Assembly: GCA_003242355.1 (NCBI GenBank) | Contig: QGUH01000155.1 | Location: 1-7,376, forward strand | Reading direction: 5' to 3' | Source of the DNA: Pseudomonadota bacterium | Lineage (GTDB): Bacteria; Myxococcota_A; Polyangia; Polyangiales; Polyangiaceae | DNA: 7,376 bases | In this document: in pieces, positions 1-6,617 of the stretch | Position numbering within the stretch: the stretch's first letter is position 1 | How the letters are laid out: each line of letters starts with the position of its first letter | Translations under genes and position numbers: made by a program | Notes under the pieces: model-generated | What the model was told of the DNA's origin: nothing | Seen by the model: only the letters and a program-made list of their open reading frames with translations | The model's database searches: none

Positions 1-1122
1 CTCGGGATCGCCGCTCTCGAGCTCGTGCTCCGCGAGCTCCGCGTCGAAAACGGGGTCGTCCAGCCCGGCAGCGCGCGCCCGCGCGGCGCGGTGGACCCAG
101 AGCGACGGGGGCCCCGCGCCCAGGGCGCGCAGCTCGCGCGCGGCGCGGCGCCCCGCATCCGCCGCGAAACTCCAGCGCCGAAAGAGCTCGTCGACGGTAG
201 CGGCATCGACGGGAGCGTGCTCGAAGGCGGCGCGGACGCTTTCGGCGCGGGCCGTGTTGCTCGGATTGGTTTCGAGATCGATCACGAGCGCAGCGAGGGC
301 CGCGAGGGGGTGCCCCGACCGGATCGCGTGATCGACGAGCGCACCGACGCGGTGGCGCGTCGGCGACAGCAAGCGTAGGCGCCGTGCGGTTTCGAACAGC
401 CGCTCGGCGCGCGTCATAATGGAAAGCTCGACGAGCTCGGAGACAATCGCCGCCTGGCGCGGCGCGATCGGATACTCCGTTTCACCGTGCCGGAGCGCCG
501 CCCCCGAAGCGCTCACGTCCACACGGAGCAGAGCCGGATCGAGCGCCTCGACCGAAAGATCGCCGAGCTCCGACAGGCGCGCCACGTGGGCCTGCTCGGC
601 CGTGAGAACGAAGTAGGTGTGCTCCCGCGTGCGGGGGCCGAGGCGCGACTCGATCTCCCGAGACGCCCCGATGCGCACTGCACCAATCAGCGGCCCCCCG
701 CGCGCGGCCAACGAAAGCACGAGCGCCTGGGCAGGCTCGGACAGCGCGGCGACGTACCGATCGGGCGCGAGGGCGGTGTCCGGCAGGGAAGGGGCTCGTG
801 CCCAGTGGCGCACACGCCCCAGGGCGATGCACGTGCGCACCGCGCCCGCGCGTGCGGGCGGCACGGTGAGCACCGTATCGGCGACGATCAGCCGATCCCG
901 CAGGCGCCCGGTCTCGTACCGCACCTCTCCGGCGCACACGTCGTAGTGCTTGCCGAGGAAGCGCCCTTCGGCCGCGACCAGCCAGACACCATCCGGAACC
1001 AGGCAGAGCTCGACCGAGGCGGGGCGCATTCCGGGCGCGGTGAGCTTCCCCCCGAGGCGAATGCGCCGTTCCACGGGGCCGATGCCGCGTTCGGCGAGGT
1101 AGTCGATGCAGGGGGCAGCCAC
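1..1122 (-). CDS. Uncharacterised protein, N-terminal 374 codons (runs off the left edge)
   Basis: I do not recognise this gene. The minus-strand frame stays open from a GTG at 1122-1120 to base 1, with third positions almost all G or C, which marks it as the real coding frame here; the opposite frames give Arg- and Pro-rich shadows. The GTG is preceded by GGGAG (1130-1134 on the plus strand) at 7-nt spacing. An in-frame TGA lies upstream at 1168-1170 and there is no other good start, so the start is fairly firm. Residues about 30-110 and 165-215 alternate short hydrophobic stretches with Gly and Pro and look beta-rich. Residues about 220-350 are Ala/Leu/Arg-rich and look helical. The visible end (about 355-374) is acidic. 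No signal peptide, membrane segment or catalytic motif is visible, so a cytoplasmic protein is likely. It is divergent from alaS with 40 bp between the starts. Function is unknown and the C-terminus is missing. Confidence 0.8.
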   Translation of the reverse strand, partial: MAAPCIDYLAERGIGPVERRIRLGGKLTAPGMRPASVELCLVPDGVWLVAAEGRFLGKHYDVCAGEVRYETGRLRDRLIVADTVLTVPPARAGAVRTCIALGRVRHWARAPSLPDTALAPDRYVAALSEPAQALVLSLAARGGPLIGAVRIGASREIESRLGPRTREHTYFVLTAEQAHVARLSELGDLSVEALDPALLRVDVSASGAALRHGETEYPIAPRQAAIVSELVELSIMTRAERLFETARRLRLLSPTRHRVGALVDHAIRSGHPLAALAALVIDLETNPSNTARAESVRAAFEHAPVDAATVDELFRRWSFAADAGRRAARELRALGAGPPSLWVHRAARARAAGLDDPVFDAELAEHELESGDPE

Positions 1123-1162
1123 GGCGCTACTCCCGGCGCCCCCGGAGCGCGCGAGGAATGCT
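1123..1162. promoter_or_regulatory. 40-bp divergent gap with two opposed ribosome binding sites
   Basis: The gap between the start codons of the leftward gene (1122) and alaS (1163) holds a Shine-Dalgarno for each: GGGAG on the minus strand (1130-1134, 7 nt from its GTG) and GAGGA on the plus strand (1153-1157, 5 nt from the alaS ATG). Forty bases cannot hold two separate complete promoters plus leaders. At least one promoter must therefore lie inside the 5' end of the opposite gene, or the two overlap. I see no convincing -35/-10 pair. Confidence 0.6.
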
Positions 1163-3901
1163 ATGGGTCACGCCCTCCCTATGAGCAGCGAAAAGACATC
1201 CGCCGACCTGCGCCAGGCGTTTCTCGGGTTTTTCCGCGACAAGGGCCACGAGATCGTGCCGAGTGGGCCGCTGATCCCACCGAACGATCCGACCTTGATG
1301 TTCGCCAACGCGGGCATGGTCCAGTTCAAGGACGTGTTCACGGGTCGCGAGCAACGCCCCTACCGGCGCGCCGCGAGCAGCCAGAAGTGTATTCGCATCA
1401 GCGGCAAGCACAACGACCTCGAATCGGTGGGGCCGTCACCTCGGCATCATACGTTCTTCGAGATGCTGGGCAACTTCAGCTTCGGCGACTACTTCAAGGA
1501 GCAGGCGATCGTTTACGCGTGGGAGTTCCTGACGGGGGTGCTCGGCCTGCCGCGGGAGCGGCTCGTGTGCACCTACTTCAAGGGAGAGCAGGGGATCGCC
1601 GAGGATAGCGACGCCCGCGAGCTCTGGCGCAAGGTGAGCGGTTTCGGCGACGACCGCGTGATCGGCCTCGGGATGGCCGACAACTTCTGGGCGATGGGAG
1701 ACACCGGGCCGTGCGGCCCGTGCAGCGAGATCTACTTCTACGTGGGCGACTCCGTCGACCTCGGTGCGTTCGGGCGCGAGCAGACGGCCGAGGGCGTGGG
1801 CTGGATGGAGATCTGGAATCTGGTGTTCATGCAGTTCGAGCGCTCGGCGGGCGCCGATGGCGAGGCACGCCTGTCGCCGCTTCCCGCGCCGAGCATCGAC
1901 ACCGGTGCCGGGCTCGAGCGCCTCGCGTGCGTCGTGCAGGGCAAGACGAGCAACTACGACACCGACGTGCTCCGTGAGCTCGTCGAGACCGCGGCGCGCT
2001 TCGCCGGCAAACCCTACCGTGGCTCGCGCGATCCCGACGACACGAGCTTGCGGGTGATCGCCGATCACGCGCGGACGACCGCCTTCTTGATTGCCGAAGG
2101 CGTGATGCCGGATCGGACGGGGCGCGAATACGTGCTCCGGCGCGTGATGCGCCGCGCGATCCGCCACGGACATCGTCTCGGCATCCAGCAGCCGTTCCTG
2201 CACGAGGTAGCGCTTCGCGTCGCCGACCTCATGGGCGACGCCTATCCCGAGCTCCGGGAGCGCCGCGAGTTGATCCGCACCGTCGTCGAAGCGGAGGAGG
2301 TCCGATTCCGCAACACGATCGAACGGGGCCTGTCGCTGCTCGAGGAGCGCTTCGCGGAGCTCGAGCGAACGGGGCGTCGCGAGCTCTCGGGGGCGGACGC
2401 CTTTCAGCTGTACGACACGTACGGCTTCCCGCTCGACCTCACCGAGGTCATCTGTGCCGAGCGCGGCGTCACCGTGGATCATGCCGGTTACGAGGCGGCG
2501 CTCGAACGCGCGCGACAACGCTCCGAGTTCAAGGGCATGGAATCGGCGGTGGAGGAGGTTTACCGGCGCGCGCTCGAAACCGTTTCCGAGGGTTCCGTTC
2601 GTTTCACGGGCTACGAACGGGATTCCGACGAGAGCCACGTCGTCGCCCTGATCGTGAACGGAAAGCTCGCGGACCGCGCAGAGTCCGGAGCCGCCGTCGA
2701 GGTCGTCACGGAGAACACGCCGTTTTACGCCGAGGCAGGCGGCCAGGTGGGCGATCACGGCGTGATCGTCGGCCCGTCGGGGCGCGTCGAGGTCGAAGAC
2801 ACGGTGCGCCCCGTCGCCGGGCTCGTCGTGCATCGGGGACGCGTGGTGGAAGGCGCGCTCGCGCAGGGAGAGGCCGTCACGCTGCACATCGACGTCGCTC
2901 GGCGCGAACGGATTCGGCGCAACCACTCGGCGACGCACCTTTTGCACTGGGCGTTGCGCACGGTGGTCGGCCCCCACGCGCAACAGAAGGGCTCGCTCGT
3001 GGGCCCCGACCGACTGCGCTTCGATTTCACGCACAACAAGCCGCTCACTGCCGAGGAAATCGCGCGCATCGAAGACCTCGTGAACGAGCGCACGTTGAAA
3101 AATCACCCCATCCGCACCGAAGTGCTCACGATGCAGGAAGCGCGGGCGCGCGGCGCCACGATGATCTTCGAGGAGAAGTACGGGGACGTCGTGCGCCTGC
3201 TCAGCATGGCGGAGTCGCTCGAGCTCTGCGGCGGGACCCACGCGCGTGCGACGGGCGACATCGGGCTCTTCAAGATCGTGAGCGAGCAAGGCGTGGCTGC
3301 CGGCGTGCGCCGCATCACAGCCGTCACCGGCGAAGGCGCGCTCGCGTACGTGCGCGATCTCGAGGGGAACGTCGGGCGCGCCGCGGAGGCGCTGAAGACC
3401 GCTCCCGCGACCCTTTCGGAGCGCATCGAGAAGCTCTTGCAACGCGAGCGCTCGCTCGAACGCAAGGTCGAAGAGCTCGAGCGCAAGCTCGCGACCGGCG
3501 GCGCCGGGGGCCCCGAAGCCTTGCTCGCCCAAGCGCGCGAGATTGCGGGTGTGAAGGTGCTCGGCGTCCGCACGGACGTAACCGACCGCGCAGCGCTCCG
3601 CGAGCTCGCCGAGACGCTGCGCGATCGTTTGGGCTCGAGCATCGTGCTCGTCGGCTCGGTCGCGGACGGCAAGGCGCAGCTCGTGCTCACCGTCGCCAAG
3701 ACGCTGGTCGACCGCTTCCGCGCGGGAGAGCTGATTCGGCCGATTGCCCAGATCGTGGGCGGCTCCGGAGGCGGGCGTCCCGATATGGCACAGGCCGGCG
3801 GCACCGATCCTGCGCGCCTCGATCAGGCAATCATGAGCATTTACGATCTGATTGCATCTCGAGCCGAGCATTCCGATCCGGCGTCCACTTCGCCTTCCTG
3901 A
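1163..3901 (+). CDS. alaS: Alanyl-tRNA synthetase
   Basis: Cytoplasmic class IIc synthetase that charges tRNA-Ala with alanine and hydrolyses mischarged Ser/Gly-tRNA-Ala. The ATG at 1163 is chosen because GAGGA lies 5 nt upstream. An in-frame ATG at 1106 would overlap the divergent gene, and the ATG at 1181 (giving MSSEKTS...) has no ribosome binding site but is a possible alternative. The product is 912 residues; E. coli AlaRS has 876. Visible in order: class II motif 1 region around FANAGMVQFKD (residues 47-57); motif 2 region with SPRHHTFFEMLGNFSFGDYF (92-111); motif 3 GAGLER (248-253); the editing-domain zinc motif HSATH (588-592); the second metal motif CGGTH (C689, H693); a charged coiled coil (about 755-790); and the C-Ala/DHHA1 motif GGSGGGRPDMAQAGG (from 866). 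Metal-ligand spacing matches E. coli H564/H568/C666/H670. No frameshift or missing key residue is seen. It appears monocistronic, with 83 bp before the next gene. Confidence 0.97.
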   Translation: MGHALPMSSEKTSADLRQAFLGFFRDKGHEIVPSGPLIPPNDPTLMFANAGMVQFKDVFTGREQRPYRRAASSQKCIRISGKHNDLESVGPSPRHHTFFEMLGNFSFGDYFKEQAIVYAWEFLTGVLGLPRERLVCTYFKGEQGIAEDSDARELWRKVSGFGDDRVIGLGMADNFWAMGDTGPCGPCSEIYFYVGDSVDLGAFGREQTAEGVGWMEIWNLVFMQFERSAGADGEARLSPLPAPSIDTGAGLERLACVVQGKTSNYDTDVLRELVETAARFAGKPYRGSRDPDDTSLRVIADHARTTAFLIAEGVMPDRTGREYVLRRVMRRAIRHGHRLGIQQPFLHEVALRVADLMGDAYPELRERRELIRTVVEAEEVRFRNTIERGLSLLEERFAELERTGRRELSGADAFQLYDTYGFPLDLTEVICAERGVTVDHAGYEAALERARQRSEFKGMESAVEEVYRRALETVSEGSVRFTGYERDSDESHVVALIVNGKLADRAESGAAVEVVTENTPFYAEAGGQVGDHGVIVGPSGRVEVEDTVRPVAGLVVHRGRVVEGALAQGEAVTLHIDVARRERIRRNHSATHLLHWALRTVVGPHAQQKGSLVGPDRLRFDFTHNKPLTAEEIARIEDLVNERTLKNHPIRTEVLTMQEARARGATMIFEEKYGDVVRLLSMAESLELCGGTHARATGDIGLFKIVSEQGVAAGVRRITAVTGEGALAYVRDLEGNVGRAAEALKTAPATLSERIEKLLQRERSLERKVEELERKLATGGAGGPEALLAQAREIAGVKVLGVRTDVTDRAALRELAETLRDRLGSSIVLVGSVADGKAQLVLTVAKTLVDRFRAGELIRPIAQIVGGSGGGRPDMAQAGGTDPARLDQAIMSIYDLIASRAEHSDPASTSPS

Positions 3902-3924
3902 ACGCCGCTCAATCGAGCGATGAT

Positions 3925-3943
3925 GCGGCGGTACCGGCGCCGC
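3925..3943 (+). terminator. Possible weak hairpin downstream of alaS
   Basis: GCGGCG (3925-3930) and CGCCGC (3938-3943) form a perfect 6-bp stem with a 7-nt loop, starting 24 bp after the alaS stop codon. No T-run follows, so it is not a classic intrinsic terminator. It may be an RNA 3'-end structure or chance in GC-rich DNA. Confidence 0.25.
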
Positions 3944-3984
3944 TCGGTGACTTCTCGGGCCGACGCGCGTGCTAGTAACGCAAC

Positions 3985-4764
3985 GTGAGCGACCGTTCCG
4001 ACATCTCGACGAGACCGCGTGTGCCTTCTCTCCGCTGGGTGATTCCGATTCTGATGATCGCGCCGGGTTGTTGGGAGCCCGACGTCGTGCCCGCCAATTA
4101 TGGTCAATGGGGCGGAACGAACGGTGCCTCGGAAGGCGGCGGCGCGGCGCTCGGCGGAGGCGTGGGCCAAGGAACGAGCGGAGGCAACGGCGGCACCATC
4201 GGCACGGGAGGGCAGAGCAATGGGGGTAACCCGGCAGTCGGCGGCACGACGAATAGCGGCGGGAACCCATCGGGGGGCTCGAGCTCGGGAGGGACGCCCG
4301 GGGTGGGCGGATCCGGCTCGGGAGGCACGCCCGGGCTGGGGGGCTCGAGCTCGGGCGGAACGTCCCCGCTGGGCGGGTCGGGCTCGAACGGCGACCCGTC
4401 TTCGGGCGGAATGACGCAAGCCGACTATCCGCCTCCGAGCGCGTGCATGCAGACCATCCTCACCTCGTGCAACATCTGTCACGGGGCGCAGGCGGCGCTC
4501 ATCGGAGGCGATCTCGATTTGCGAGGCTCCGACGTGGCGGCGCGCCTCGTCGACCAACCGGCGACCTACAGCGGCGTGCCCGACGCAGAGAAGGGGAAGT
4601 GCGTTCAGGGAGCGAAGCTCATCGACTCGCAGAATCCATCCGAGAGCGTGCTGCTCAAGAAGGTCAAGAGCCAGCAGGCCTGCGGCACGCCGATGCCCGC
4701 GCCGACTGGCCTCGGCTCGGCGGACCAGGTTTGCGTGGAAACCTGGATCAACTCGCTCTTTTGA
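3985..4764 (+). CDS. Lipoprotein with Gly/Ser-rich stalk and a CXXCH cytochrome c-like domain
   Basis: Probable envelope lipoprotein. From GTG 3985 the product is 259 residues: a basic N-terminus, a hydrophobic stretch (about 13-27) and IAPGC ending at C29, an imperfect lipobox with Ala rather than Leu at -3. Residues about 35-145 are a low-complexity Gly/Ser/Thr/Asn stalk, partly built of 11-residue repeats. The C-terminal domain (about 150-259) has one heme-c motif, CNICH (C162, C165, H166), and a CGTPMP segment (C233, M237) where a distal Met ligand could sit. Further Cys are at 154, 206 and 250. Compact CXXCH domains behind Gly-rich stalks are common in myxobacterial secreted proteins; covalent heme attachment here is inference. 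No good Shine-Dalgarno precedes 3985. A GTG at 4021 (residue 13) would give a shorter, typical lipoprotein signal (MPSLRWVIP...) and is a real alternative. An in-frame TAA at 3976 rules out earlier starts. Substrate and partner are unknown. Confidence 0.78.
   Translation: MSDRSDISTRPRVPSLRWVIPILMIAPGCWEPDVVPANYGQWGGTNGASEGGGAALGGGVGQGTSGGNGGTIGTGGQSNGGNPAVGGTTNSGGNPSGGSSSGGTPGVGGSGSGGTPGLGGSSSGGTSPLGGSGSNGDPSSGGMTQADYPPPSACMQTILTSCNICHGAQAALIGGDLDLRGSDVAARLVDQPATYSGVPDAEKGKCVQGAKLIDSQNPSESVLLKKVKSQQACGTPMPAPTGLGSADQVCVETWINSLF
4273..4404 (+). repeat. Four tandem 33-bp repeats encoding the lipoprotein stalk
   Basis: Four consecutive in-frame 33-bp units start at 4273, 4306, 4339 and 4372. They encode GGSSSGGTPGV, GGSGSGGTPGL, GGSSSGGTSPL and the degenerate GGSGSNGDPSS (residues 97-140). 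Units 1 and 3 are closest to each other at the start of the unit, as are 2 and 4, which suggests growth by duplication of a two-unit block. The unit length keeps the frame, so copy number can change stalk length without breaking the protein. Confidence 0.85.
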
Positions 4765-4776
4765 CGCTCGCTCGAG

Positions 4777-5808
4777 TCACCACATCACCGGCTCGGGCAC
4801 GAGCTCGATGCCCGTTCGCTCGAAAACCGTTCGGCGAACGTGCTCTGCGAACGCCAGCAGCTCCGCGCTGGTCGCGCCCTCGTGGCAGACGAGCGCGAGC
4901 GCATGCCGCGTCGAAACCCCGACGTTGCCGGAGCGAAATCCCTTGGTGAAGCCCGAGCGCTCGATGAGCCACGCCGCCGAGAGCTTCACGCGACCATCGC
5001 GTTGCGGGTAGCGCGGCATGTCGAGAGTGCCGAGCCGTGCGCTCACGCGTTCGGCCGTTTCGGTGGAGACGACTGGATTGACGAAGAAGGAGCCGCAGCT
5101 TCTGCCATTCTCGTCGGCAGGGTCCGCGAGCATGGACTTGGCGCGGCGGATGGCGAGCACGGTGTCGCGCGTATCGGCGAGCGAGGGCCGCGCCCGATCC
5201 GCGAGCGCCCGGGCGAGCTCCGGGTACGCGATGGTCGGCGCTCCGTCGGGGTCGAGCGCGAACGTCACTGCGACGATCACGTAGCGTCCGGGCTCGCTGC
5301 TCTTGAAGCGGCTGTCCCGGTATCCGAAGTGGCAGTGTGCATTCGAGAGCGTGACGAACGTACCCTCGATCCGATCGAAGGCGCGCACCGACACGATGCT
5401 CCGCGCGACTTCTTGGCCATAAGCGCCGACGTTTTGAATTGGTGTTGCTCCGACCTGCCCCGGAATGCCACTCAGACATTCGAGGCCGGCAAGTCTCCAC
5501 TCGACCGTTTTCGCCACGAACGCGTCCCACGGCTCGCCGGCGCCGGCCGTGACGAGGGCTTTGCCCGCGCGCTCTTCGACGGTGACGCCCCGGATGCCCA
5601 TCGAGAGCACGAGCCCGTCGACGCCTTCGTCCGGCACGACGACGTTGCTTCCTCCGCCGAGCACCCGAACGGTCGCGGAGCGCTCACGCGCGAACGCCAA
5701 CGCCTCTTTTAGCGTGGCTTCGTCCGTCACCTCGACGAAGTAGCGCGCATGCCCACCGACCCGCAGGGTCGTGCGCTCACGCAAATTCACGTTCTCCCGA
5801 ACGAGCAC
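4777..5808 (-). CDS. murB: UDP-N-acetylenolpyruvoylglucosamine reductase
   Basis: Cytoplasmic FAD enzyme that reduces UDP-GlcNAc-enolpyruvate to UDP-MurNAc with NADPH, the second committed step of peptidoglycan precursor synthesis. The product is 343 residues, normal for the family. Visible in order: TTLRVGG (13-19); the FAD-binding GGGSN (51-55); IPGQVGATPIQNVGAYGQE (115-133), the signature of the FAD domain; YRDSRFK (163-169) with the substrate-site Arg164; SCGSFF (237-242) with Ser240 as the expected proton donor; KLSAAWLIERSGF (275-287); and the C-terminal VPEPVMW, with Glu339 matching the catalytic Glu of E. coli MurB (LEPEV). All expected catalytic residues are present. The start is GTG at 5808, judged from the usual distance to TTLRVGG. 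Its own ribosome binding site is weak (GGTGA, 3 nt away), so translation is probably coupled to the upstream gene, whose TGA ends 3 bp before. No murC, ddl or ftsQ is adjacent. Confidence 0.97.
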   Translation of the reverse strand: MLVRENVNLRERTTLRVGGHARYFVEVTDEATLKEALAFARERSATVRVLGGGSNVVVPDEGVDGLVLSMGIRGVTVEERAGKALVTAGAGEPWDAFVAKTVEWRLAGLECLSGIPGQVGATPIQNVGAYGQEVARSIVSVRAFDRIEGTFVTLSNAHCHFGYRDSRFKSSEPGRYVIVAVTFALDPDGAPTIAYPELARALADRARPSLADTRDTVLAIRRAKSMLADPADENGRSCGSFFVNPVVSTETAERVSARLGTLDMPRYPQRDGRVKLSAAWLIERSGFTKGFRSGNVGVSTRHALALVCHEGATSAELLAFAEHVRRTVFERTGIELVPEPVMW

Positions 5809-5811
5809 GCG

Positions 5812-6150
5812 TCACCGGTTACCGCGTACGCGGCAGGCGGCAAGGCCAGGCCCCGGTCGTTTCCTCGGCAAGAGGATGCGCGAGCGTGTGCGCTCGCGCG
5901 CTCGAATGAACCCGCGCACGAGAGGAGGCATCTCGATTTCGTCCAGAGTGCGTCCGGAGAGCGCATCGGCCAGGACCGTGCACTTCTCGATGGCGCTCAC
6001 CTGGGCATTGAGGATCACGACCGGTCGGCCCTTGAGGGTGCAGAGCCCGCCCGCGCTGCCTTGGGCGCCTCGGAGCGGCATCGTGCGGACCTCGAGCCCG
6101 ATGGCACGCGCCACCCGCAGAAGCTCCTCCAAGAGCGCGTCGGGGGCCAC
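5812..6150 (-). CDS. Small uncharacterised protein, first gene of the murB operon
   Basis: A 112-residue protein from GTG 6150, preceded by AGGA (6158-6161 on the plus strand) at 7 nt and by an in-frame TAG a few codons further upstream, so the start is well supported. I cannot name the family. Residues 1-25 look like an amphipathic helix (LLEELLRVARAIGLEVR). A central segment, SAGGLCTLKGRPVVILNA (32-49), looks like a beta hairpin. It is followed by a helix (about 52-66) with ADALSG and a short LDEIEMPPLVRGFIRAR stretch (69-85). The last ~25 residues are Arg/Pro-rich and look unconserved. The fold looks compact and soluble, with no signal peptide or membrane segment. It ends 3 bp before murB, in the same frame as murB, so the pair is very likely one transcript with coupled translation. 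A role near cell-wall precursor synthesis is suggested only by this position. Confidence 0.72.
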   Translation of the reverse strand: MAPDALLEELLRVARAIGLEVRTMPLRGAQGSAGGLCTLKGRPVVILNAQVSAIEKCTVLADALSGRTLDEIEMPPLVRGFIRARERTRSRILLPRKRPGPGLAACRVRGNR

Positions 6151-6164
6151 GCGGCGATCCTAAA

Positions 6165-6180
6165 CCACTTCGAGGAGTGG
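6165..6180. promoter_or_regulatory. Operator-like palindrome upstream of the small gene/murB operon
   Basis: CCACT (6165-6169) and AGTGG (6176-6180) form perfect 5-bp arms around TCGAGG, a 16-bp imperfect palindrome centred about 22 bp upstream of the GTG at 6150. The position would suit an operator or a leader hairpin for the operon. The arms are short and only one copy is seen, so chance is possible. Confidence 0.3.
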
Positions 6181-6346
6181 GGAACCACGGGAGCTCGTTG
6201 CGGGCGGAGCGAGCGCACGGGGAAGCATCGTGGGTCGGGCCGAGCCGCACGGGAGCGGGGCTCACAAGGGACACAGAGCGGGCCGCGCACGGCTTGCGCG
6301 CGCAGGGAACGCAGCGGGTGGGGCCCAAGGGTCGAGGTTGCAGGGG

Positions 6347-6376
6347 CCCTGCGCGGTTGGTCGCGAACCCGCAGGG
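6347..6376. repeat. Strong hairpin with a single bulge
   Basis: CCCTGCG (6347-6353) pairs with CGCAGGG (6370-6376), and GGTT (6355-6358) pairs with AACC (6366-6369). This gives 11 bp interrupted only by a bulged C at 6354, with loop GGTCGCG. Competing short inverted repeats overlap it: GCAGGG/CCCTGC (6340-6352) and ACCCGC/GCGGGT (6367-6382). No T-run follows on either strand, so it does not look like an intrinsic terminator. It could be part of a structured RNA, a REP-like element or an untranslated leader. Confidence 0.5.
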
Positions 6377-6489
6377 GCGGGTCGGAACAGGGGGTGACGA
6401 GGCCCTTTGCGCTGGTCGTGACCGCCCGGGAAAGCAGGATCGCAATCGCTCGGAGCCAGTCGGAGCAGGGGGGTGCGGGTCCGCTGGTT

Positions 6490-6617
6490 CCTTTGCGGCG
6501 GTGCTGTTCTTTTTCCGTCGGGACCGTGCTCCGGGCACCTCCGGCGTCGGCATACATCTTCTCCCTTGCGGCCGCGCTGTTCTTTTTCCATCAAAACGGG
6601 CGTGCTATGGGGGCACC
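6490..6617. repeat. Pair of imperfect ~50-bp direct repeats
   Basis: Copy 1 is about 6490-6539 and copy 2 about 6563-6617. Both begin near TTGCGG and share an exact 14-mer, GCTGTTCTTTTTCC, at 6503-6516 and 6576-6589 (73 bp apart). Both continue after 9 or 12 nt with GTGCT, a short variable spacer and GGGCACC, itself a small inverted repeat (GTGC/GCAC). The second copy ends about 100 bp before the HARE-HTH start. The arrangement suits a duplicated regulatory site or tandem promoters for that gene, but no matching regulator is known to me. Confidence 0.6.

Noticed and set aside
482..937. 151-codon minus-strand frame inside the leftward gene
   Set aside because: Extremely Arg/Gly/Ala-rich and out of frame with the long open frame that runs through the whole 1-1122 interval.
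1106..1162. Upstream ATG as the alaS start
   Set aside because: It would overlap the divergent gene and add a 19-residue Ala/Pro-rich extension, whereas the ATG at 1163 has GAGGA at 5 nt.
487..1608. 373-codon plus-strand frame overlapping the leftward gene and alaS
   Set aside because: Translation is Arg/Gly/His/Pro-rich and out of frame with alaS. The minus-strand frame over 1-1122 has proper GC3 bias, a ribosome binding site and a sensible protein.
1436..4270. 944-codon open frame on the minus strand antisense to alaS
   Set aside because: It lies opposite an unambiguous alaS with all motifs. Its translation is His/Arg/Ala-rich with no domain, the usual antisense shadow of a high-GC gene.
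3841..4557. 238-codon minus-strand frame antisense to the lipoprotein
   Set aside because: Arg/Ala/Ser-rich shadow. The plus-strand lipoprotein has a signal sequence, repeats and a CXXCH motif.
4840..5712. 290-codon plus-strand frame antisense to murB
   Set aside because: murB is unambiguous on the other strand; this translation has no recognisable feature.
6355..6376. tRNA T-arm-like stretch on the minus strand (GGGTTCGCGACC)
   Set aside because: The loop lacks the conserved A58, and no matching acceptor stem, D-arm or anticodon arm could be found nearby.
6300..6480. G-quadruplex candidates in the G-rich part of the gap
   Set aside because: The best G-runs need at least one loop longer than 7 nt (11 or 8 nt), so no canonical motif is met.
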